DNA of 29,636 nt, from the NCBI GenBank assembly GCA_049315745.1, contig JBMOJO010000019.1:1-29636 (forward strand), written 5' to 3'. Every line of letters starts with the position of its first letter. The stretch's first letter is position 1. This document shows, one piece after another, positions 25,147 to 29,636 of this stretch. The position numbers and the translations under genes were made by a program. Under the pieces are notes generated by a model. It was not told where the DNA came from. It was given only the letters and a program-made list of their open reading frames with translations, and did not search any database. The DNA is from JADJPL01 sp049315745. GTDB taxonomy: Bacteria > Bacteroidota > Bacteroidia > Chitinophagales > Saprospiraceae.

Positions 25147-25608
25147 TTAACCGTCTGATTTTTGATTGCCGCCCCATGGTGGGGTTCCTTCTATCGTAAG
25201 CCCCATACTGCGCGCCGTACCCGCAACCATTTTCATAGCCGATTCGATCGTGAAGCAGTTCAAGTCCGGCATCTTATCTTCTGCAATCGCACGGACCTGT
25301 TCCCAGGTCACCTTACCTACTTTTTTGCGGTTGGGCTCGGCAGAACCTGTTTTGATTTTTGCAGCCTCCAGCAACTGTATCGAAGCAGGTGGCGTCTTGA
25401 CGACGAATTCGAAGGACTTATCCTTATAAACGGAGATGAGCACGGGCAGGATTTTACCCGGCTTATCCTGAGTAGCAGCGTTGAAACGCTTACAGAATTC
25501 CATGATGTTTACCCCTTTCGAGCCCAATGCAGGACCGATGGGCGGCGCCGGGTTGGCCTGCGCGCCTTTCACCTGGAGCTTGATATAGATATCTACTTCT
25601 TTTGCCAT
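25147..25608 (-). CDS. rplK: 50S ribosomal protein L11
   Basis: This 153-residue protein binds 23S rRNA in the GTPase-associated centre and is needed for the stringent response via RelA-type enzymes. The thiostrepton-loop region ANPAPPIGPALGSKGVNIMEF and the C-terminal RNA-binding VRAIAEDKMPDLN ... GTARSMGLTIEG are present. It starts 128 bp after nusG; that gap contains small palindromes that may form a leader structure. Confidence 0.98.
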   Translation of the reverse strand: MAKEVDIYIKLQVKGAQANPAPPIGPALGSKGVNIMEFCKRFNAATQDKPGKILPVLISVYKDKSFEFVVKTPPASIQLLEAAKIKTGSAEPNRKKVGKVTWEQVRAIAEDKMPDLNCFTIESAMKMVAGTARSMGLTIEGTPPWGGNQKSDG

Positions 25609-25669
25609 GATGATATTTGCGTTACGTGGTTTGATGGCCGGTGACCGGGCATGCTTCAGGGAAGCGTAA

Positions 25670-25689
25670 CCGGAAAATCACTTTTCCGG
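25670..25689 (-). promoter_or_regulatory. Small hairpin in the nusG-rplK gap
   Basis: CCGGAAAA (25670-25677) and TTTTCCGG (25682-25689) form an 8-bp stem with a 4-nt loop, 61 bp before the rplK start. The nearby CCGGTGACCGG (about 25638-25648) is a second short palindrome. The position suits an L1-type autoregulatory leader of rplKA, but no known site sequence could be matched. Confidence 0.3.
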
Positions 25690-25736
25690 AACAAAAGCTG
25701 CCAGGCCAAAAATTGCCCGATTGAAAATATATTGTT

Positions 25737-26285
25737 TCAGGACGCCTTCTCCACCTGCATGAAGTTCAACTCCACTTCGGTGCCCCGTCCAAAAATTTTG
25801 ACGATTACTTTGAGTTTTTTCTTTTCTTCATTCACTTCCTGGACATCGCCCACGAACTCCGTGAAAGGACCATCTATAATCTTGACCGTTTCACCGACGA
25901 TGAAAGGCTCGATTAAAGACTCGACCGCATCCTGGGTCTCATCCACTTTGCCTAGCAAGCGGTTTGCATCGGATTCCCGCATGGGCGTAGGTGTGTTCTT
26001 GCCCAAAAAATGGATTACATTGGGGACATTCGCAATTTGCTGGATGACCTCTCCCGACAACTTTGAGGGCAGCGCCTCGATGAGGATGTAACCCGGAAGG
26101 ATATTCCGTTCGGAAATAACCTTTTTACCAGACCGGATCTTGTACACCTTTTCCGTGGGGACCAGCACCTGGAAAATGAAATCTGCCCAGTTATTGAGCT
26201 CGATTTCTTTTTCGATGCGCTCCTTGATTTTGCGTTCCTTACCGCTGATGACCCTTAAGGAATACCACTTTTTTTGTTCAGACAT
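25737..26285 (-). CDS. nusG: Transcription antitermination/termination factor NusG
   Basis: This 182-residue protein has an NGN domain (about 1-115, with WYSLRVISGKERKIKERIE and ILPGYILIEA) that binds the RNA polymerase clamp. A C-terminal KOW domain (about 128-182, FIVGETVKIIDGPFTEFVGD) contacts Rho or ribosomal protein S10. It starts 17 bp after secE, the usual pairing, and precedes rplK. Confidence 0.98.
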   Translation of the reverse strand: MSEQKKWYSLRVISGKERKIKERIEKEIELNNWADFIFQVLVPTEKVYKIRSGKKVISERNILPGYILIEALPSKLSGEVIQQIANVPNVIHFLGKNTPTPMRESDANRLLGKVDETQDAVESLIEPFIVGETVKIIDGPFTEFVGDVQEVNEEKKKLKVIVKIFGRGTEVELNFMQVEKAS

Positions 26286-26302
26286 TAGCCCGTTCCCTCG
26301 CT

Positions 26303-26491
26303 TTAGATACCATAAATCAGATTCAGGCCGGTTTTAGAAACCACGTCCATTAAAAAAACCAGAAGTGCGAAAATAATCGAAGCCACAATAACCACGATCG
26401 TACTGCTCTGGAGGTTGGGCCAATTTGGCCAGGTCACCTTGTTGATCAGTTCATTATAACTTTCCGCAACGTATTTTTTTATTGTCTCCAT
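26303..26491 (-). CDS. secE: Preprotein translocase subunit SecE
   Basis: This 62-residue subunit of the SecYEG channel has the short single-helix form. The amphipathic segment with the hallmark ELINKVTWPNW lies at 14-24, followed by one membrane helix at about 31-50 (TIVVIVASIIFALLVFLMDV). The start at 26491 (METIKKYVAESYNEL) is chosen over an in-frame ATG at 26527, which would run into tRNA-Trp. Confidence 0.95.
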   Translation of the reverse strand: METIKKYVAESYNELINKVTWPNWPNLQSSTIVVIVASIIFALLVFLMDVVSKTGLNLIYGI

Positions 26492-26524
26492 ATCTTTGAC
26501 GAATCTTTGCAACTTAGCAAATAG

Positions 26525-26597
26525 CACGGGCAGAAGGACTTGAACCCTCAGCCTACGGTTTTGGAGACCGTCGCTCTACCACTTGAGCTATGCCCGT
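26525..26597 (-). tRNA. tRNA-Trp (CCA anticodon)
   Basis: The 7-bp acceptor stem ACGGGCA/TGCCCGT closes a full cloverleaf with anticodon loop CTCCAAA (anticodon CCA) and T-arm GGTTCAAGTCC. The discriminator is G, as expected for Trp, and CCA is not encoded. It sits between tuf and secE, the usual Bacteroidota position. Confidence 0.97.
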
Positions 26598-26614
26598 TTA
26601 AAATTGAGGCGCAG

Positions 26615-26666
26615 AAAAAAAAGTTCCTGTCAGGGGGAAAAGCCGGTAGCTCTAACCCCTGACAGG
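26615..26666 (-). terminator. Intrinsic terminator between tuf and tRNA-Trp
   Basis: CCTGTCAGGGG and CCCCTGACAGG (26656-26666 and 26626-26636) form a perfect 11-bp stem with a 19-nt loop. On the minus strand this is followed after 3 nt by eight T residues. This is a strong Rho-independent terminator, 18 bp before tRNA-Trp. A smaller GCGCT/AGCGC stem precedes it after the tuf stop. Confidence 0.85.
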
Positions 26667-26692
26667 CATATTAAGCGCTGTTAGCGCACGTT

Positions 26693-27889
26693 TTAATCGA
26701 GAATTTCCGTTACCTGGCCTGCACCTACGGTACGGCCGCCTTCGCGGATTGCAAAACGGAGACCTTTTTCCATGGCAATCGGGCTGAGAAGGCTCACTTC
26801 CAGGGAAACGTTATCGCCTGGCATAACCATCTCGACGCTGCTTGGGAGCACACAATCCCCGGTAACGTCCGTCGTACGGAAGTAGAACTGCGGGCGGTAG
26901 CCGTTGAAGAACGGCGTATGACGGCCACCCTCCTCTTTGCTCAGGACGTAAACCTCGCACTTGAATTTCATGTGCGGCTTTACGGAACCAGGTGCACAGA
27001 TAACCATGCCACGGCGGATTTGCGTCTTTTCAATACCGCGCAGCAGAAGCCCGGCGTTATCCCCCGCTTCGCCACGATCGAGAAGCTTGCGGAACATTTC
27101 CACACCGGTAACCGTGGAAGTCAGCGGCTTGTCTTCTTTCTTCATCATCCCGACGATTTCCACCCCTTCGCCTACTTTGATCACACCGCGCTCGATACGG
27201 CCGGTAGCGACCGTACCACGGCCGGTAATGGAGAAAACGTCTTCGATTGGCATCAGGAACGGCTGGTCCACCAGACGGACGGGCTCGGGGATTTCGTTAT
27301 CCACCGCATCCATCAGATCTTTGATCCGCTGTACATAGACCGGATCGCCTTCCAGTGCCTTCAGGGCAGAACCTTTGATCACACTCGAATTATCCCCGTC
27401 GAACTGATAGGAATCCAAAAGTTCGCGGACTTCCATCTCGACGAGTTCGAGCATCTCTTCATCTTCTACAAGGTCAACCTTATTCATGAAGACCACAATC
27501 CGTGGGACACCTACCTGGCGTGCCAGCAGGATGTGCTCCCGGGTTTGTGGCATCGGGCCGTCCGTAGCGGCAACCACCAGAATCGCACCGTCCATTTGTG
27601 CTGCACCGGTGACCATGTTCTTTACATAGTCGGCGTGACCCGGACAGTCCACGTGCGCGTAGTGACGCTTGGTGGTCTCATATTCGACGTGAGCGGTATT
27701 GATCGTAATACCTCTTTCCTTTTCTTCAGGAGCCGCGTCAATAGAATCATAATCGCGCTTCTCGGCCAGACCCGCGTCTGCGAGTACCGTAGTAATAGCA
27801 GCAGTCAACGTAGTCTTACCGTGGTCAACGTGACCGATGGTACCGATGTTTACGTGAGGTTTGTTGCGTTCGAATGTTCCCTTAGCCAT
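26693..27889 (-). CDS. tuf: Elongation factor Tu
   Basis: This 398-residue GTPase delivers aminoacyl-tRNA to the ribosome. The G motifs are intact: GHVDHGKTT (19-27), DCPGH (81-85) and NKVD (136-139). The effector threonine is in RGITIN and the tRNA-binding domains 2 and 3 are complete. The start at 27889 (MAKGTFERNKPHVNIGTIGH) is the conserved one; an ATG 12 codons upstream has no support. It follows four tRNA genes and is followed by a strong terminator. Confidence 0.99.
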   Translation of the reverse strand: MAKGTFERNKPHVNIGTIGHVDHGKTTLTAAITTVLADAGLAEKRDYDSIDAAPEEKERGITINTAHVEYETTKRHYAHVDCPGHADYVKNMVTGAAQMDGAILVVAATDGPMPQTREHILLARQVGVPRIVVFMNKVDLVEDEEMLELVEMEVRELLDSYQFDGDNSSVIKGSALKALEGDPVYVQRIKDLMDAVDNEIPEPVRLVDQPFLMPIEDVFSITGRGTVATGRIERGVIKVGEGVEIVGMMKKEDKPLTSTVTGVEMFRKLLDRGEAGDNAGLLLRGIEKTQIRRGMVICAPGSVKPHMKFKCEVYVLSKEEGGRHTPFFNGYRPQFYFRTTDVTGDCVLPSSVEMVMPGDNVSLEVSLLSPIAMEKGLRFAIREGGRTVGAGQVTEILD

Positions 27890-27942
27890 CAGTATAGAAT
27901 TTTTGGATATAAAGTTAATGATCAAAAAACACCCCGAAAACC

Positions 27943-28017
<75 letters not shown>

Positions 28018-28051
28018 GAAGAAAGGCCTTTGCCCTGGCCTTAATTTTTTG

Positions 28052-28124
28052 AGCGGGCGACGAGACTCGAACCCGCGACCCTCAGCTTGGAAGGCTGATG
28101 CTCTACCAACTGAGCTACACCCGC
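28052..28124 (-). tRNA. tRNA-Gly (TCC anticodon)
   Basis: Acceptor stem GCGGGTG/CGCCCGC (one G-C-flanked G/T-type pair) with anticodon stem TCAGC/GCTGA and loop CTTCCAA (anticodon TCC). T-arm GGGTTCGAGTC is present. The discriminator is T and CCA is not encoded. It corresponds in order to glyT of E. coli. Confidence 0.96.
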
Positions 28125-28193
28125 AATCAGGGCAATAACAACAGGCCTTCGTACCCGTTAAATACAAAGGCCTTATTATCCACCCATTGTTAA

Positions 28194-28279
28194 TGGTGGG
28201 GGTTGTTGGATTCGAACCCACTCAGCTAAAAGCACCAGATTTACAGTCTGGCCCGGCTCTCCTACTCCGGCGAACCCCC
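28194..28279 (-). tRNA. tRNA-Tyr (GTA anticodon)
   Basis: A long class II tRNA: acceptor GGGGGTT/AACCCCC, anticodon stem CAGA/TCTG with GTA anticodon, a long variable arm (about TGCTTTTAGCTGAGT) and the T-arm GGGTTCGAATCC. The discriminator is A and the 3' CCA is encoded (28194-28196). It corresponds in order to tyrU of E. coli. Confidence 0.97.
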
Positions 28280-28309
28280 TTGTATTTCAAGGAACACAGT
28301 ACAATTATG

Positions 28310-28382
28310 AGCCAGCAGAGGGACTCGAACCCCCGACCAGCTGATTACAAATCAGCTGCTCTACCAACTGAGCTATGCTGGC
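28310..28382 (-). tRNA. tRNA-Thr (TGT anticodon)
   Basis: Acceptor GCCAGCA/TGCTGGC, anticodon stem GCTGA/TCAGC with loop TTTGTAA (anticodon TGT), and T-arm GGGTTCGAGTCCC. The discriminator is T and CCA is not encoded. It is the first gene of the tRNA-tuf transcript, about 115 nt after the predicted transcription start, and corresponds to thrU of E. coli. Confidence 0.96.
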
Positions 28383-28502
28383 TTGCCACAATTTATATTA
28401 ACGACCCTAGGTCATTTGTTGACTCAAGACCGCAAAACGCTCATTTACCGCGAAATGTTTGCTGCTTTTACTGTTTGCCCTGAACTTTTCTCAAAGCGAA
28501 TG

Positions 28503-28534
28503 CAAAGATACAGCCTTTATTTTGAACTACAAAA
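28503..28534 (-). promoter_or_regulatory. Consensus Bacteroidota promoter of the tRNA-tuf operon
   Basis: On the minus strand a TTTTG -33 element (28530-28534) is separated by exactly 19 bp from TATCTTTG (28503-28510), a perfect TAnnTTTG -7 box. This is the classical housekeeping promoter layout of the phylum. The predicted start is near 28496, leaving about 115 nt of leader before tRNA-Thr. No gene is seen in the 228 bp between the recombinase stop and the tRNA. Confidence 0.8.
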
Positions 28535-28610
28535 AAAATTCTCAATAAAACGTATTTTTTAAAGCAGATACAGCCGCTTCGCGAAAAGCCTGCCAAGGCT
28601 CCCCCGTGGC

Positions 28611-29510
28611 TCAATCCTCCTGCCTGGCCTTGGGATGCGCCTGCTCGTAAATTTGGCGCAAACGTCCCATCGTATGGTGAGTATAGATTTCTGTAGCCGA
28701 AAGATTGGCATGGCCAAGAAGGGTTTTAATTGCGTTCAGATCCGCACCATGATCGGCCAGATGGGTCGCAAAGGAATGCCGCAGGACATGCGGGCTGCGT
28801 TTTTCGAGACCGGGCACCGAGGCCAGTCGGATGTGCACCAGGTTATAGACCCATTTAGGGTACAAAGCCTCCCCTTTATCTGTCAAAAGCAATGGTCCAC
28901 CGGCAGCCCCCGGAAATGTACGGGCACGTTCGGCAAGATACTTGCCGGCCAGATCGGCCAGCCCACGACTTATCGGGATAATCCGCACTTTGTTGCCTTT
29001 GCCGACCACGCGGAGTTCCATGCGCCCAAGGTCTGCATGTTCGAGGGTGAGGCCAACAAGCTCTGCACGGCGCATACCCGTTTGGTACAAAAGCTCCATG
29101 ACAAGGGCATCGCGCAATTCTGCAAAAGTTGCTGCGTGCGCTGTATGAGTTGCCAACATCTGTAATAACGGGTTCTCGGGAGCCACCGTCGGAAGGCGCT
29201 TGCCGACTTTAGGCGAAAACAGGTATTGCATCGGGTTGCGGGAAATCTCGCCACAACGCATCAGATAACCGAAATAAGCCCTTGCCGCCGAAACCTTCCG
29301 GCGGATACTGGAGGGCTTAAGCCCATCCTCTACCATTTGAACAATCCACGAACGGATATGAAAGTGCTGCAGCTCCCCGACCCCAAGCCCTGCATATTGT
29401 ACCTCAATGAAATCCCGGAACTGCCCGAGGTCTTTGCGATAAGCACATTGGGTGTGGGGAGAGAAACGCTTCTCGTATTCAAGGTGCTGCAGGAAATGCT
29501 CAATGTCCAT
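28611..29510 (-). CDS. xerC: XerC/XerD-like tyrosine recombinase
   Basis: This 299-residue recombinase is of the size of XerC/XerD, which resolve chromosome dimers at dif. The N-terminal SAM-like DNA-binding domain spans about 1-90. The catalytic residues are all present: Arg147 (TGMRRAEL), Lys171 (VVGKGNKVR), His241 and Arg244 (SPHVLRHSF), His267 (LLGHANLS) and the nucleophile Tyr276 (EIYTHH). The start at 29510 (MDIEHFLQHLEYEKRFSPHT) is the family start; an ATG 14 codons upstream is less likely. Its place next to the tRNA-tuf operon is normal for Bacteroidota and argues for a housekeeping Xer rather than a phage integrase. Choosing XerC over XerD rests on that context. Confidence 0.88.
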   Translation of the reverse strand: MDIEHFLQHLEYEKRFSPHTQCAYRKDLGQFRDFIEVQYAGLGVGELQHFHIRSWIVQMVEDGLKPSSIRRKVSAARAYFGYLMRCGEISRNPMQYLFSPKVGKRLPTVAPENPLLQMLATHTAHAATFAELRDALVMELLYQTGMRRAELVGLTLEHADLGRMELRVVGKGNKVRIIPISRGLADLAGKYLAERARTFPGAAGGPLLLTDKGEALYPKWVYNLVHIRLASVPGLEKRSPHVLRHSFATHLADHGADLNAIKTLLGHANLSATEIYTHHTMGRLRQIYEQAHPKARQED

Positions 29511-29537
29511 CGCGATAATATTTGAATCACCCGCCAA

Positions 29538-29636
29538 AGCCGTAAGCGGCAAAAAACGCTTTACACAACCACAAAAATGTCCTGGGGTTGTGTAAAAAGG
29601 TTTTTTACGGCGCTTCGCGCCGAATGATGTTTTGAG
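29538..29636. repeat. Tail-to-tail pair of dispersed repeat units, cut by the window end (locus D)
   Basis: A short half unit with a GCCG/CGGC hairpin ends TTTACACAACC (29538-29570). After 13 bp a full unit begins in the opposite orientation with GGGGTTGTGTAAAAAG (29584). It contains the hairpin ggcgcttcgcgcc and ends GATGTTTTGAG at the window edge. Read on the minus strand it closely matches the unit at 14-75. It lies upstream of the recombinase start. Confidence 0.88.

Noticed and set aside
28611..29510. Phage or genomic-island integrase at the tRNA cluster
   Set aside because: Size and motifs fit housekeeping XerC/XerD, no attachment-site duplication of a tRNA 3' end is seen, and no mobile cargo genes are nearby.

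Overview
The window is a piece of a Bacteroidota chromosome, possibly from a Saprospira/Lewinella-like lineage; the lineage is inference, the phylum is well supported. The evidence is a PorP/SprF outer-membrane protein, a secreted protein ending in a gliding-motility/type IX (type B) sorting domain, TAnnTTTG promoter boxes, scarce Shine-Dalgarno sequences and Bacteroidota-like core genes. kdsB shows a Gram-negative envelope with Kdo-containing lipopolysaccharide.

Left part (1-14.8 kb), envelope and metabolic genes. A repeat cluster (14-190) is followed by porP/sprF (-), diverging from an SH3-NlpC/P60 gene (+) that has lost its catalytic cysteine. A four-gene minus-strand operon follows, in transcription order: LysM/RlpA-like protein, cystathionine-beta-synthase-type PLP enzyme, active M16 protease, inactive M16 partner. 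kdsB (+) faces cdd (-). A plus-strand run then carries a saccharopine dehydrogenase-family enzyme, a MOP-type polysaccharide flippase, a 929-residue fibronectin-type surface protein and riboflavin synthase.

Right part (14.9-29.6 kb), the core transcription/translation locus on the minus strand. In transcription order: XerC/D recombinase, a consensus promoter, tRNA-Thr(TGT), tRNA-Tyr, tRNA-Gly, tRNA-Thr(GGT), tuf, a strong terminator hairpin, tRNA-Trp, secE, nusG, rplK, rplA, rplJ, rplL, rpoB, rpoC. The four tRNAs are in the same order as in the E. coli tufB operon. No hpf gene lies between the recombinase and the tRNAs.

The most unusual content is not coding. A family of intergenic repeats shares the end GGGGTTGTGTAAAAAG and very stable GNA-triloop hairpins containing GCGAAGC. 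It occurs at four places (14-190, about 8541, 14778-14935, 29538-29636). The copy between ribE and rpoC is a 158-bp compound palindrome with a perfect 27-bp central stem, and it abuts a separate perfect 34-bp palindrome that contains the rpoC stop codon. Other structures worth attention are a 73-nt stem-loop before the surface-protein gene, a perfect 14-bp stem between rplL and rpoB, and a terminator between tuf and tRNA-Trp with no visible promoter after it.
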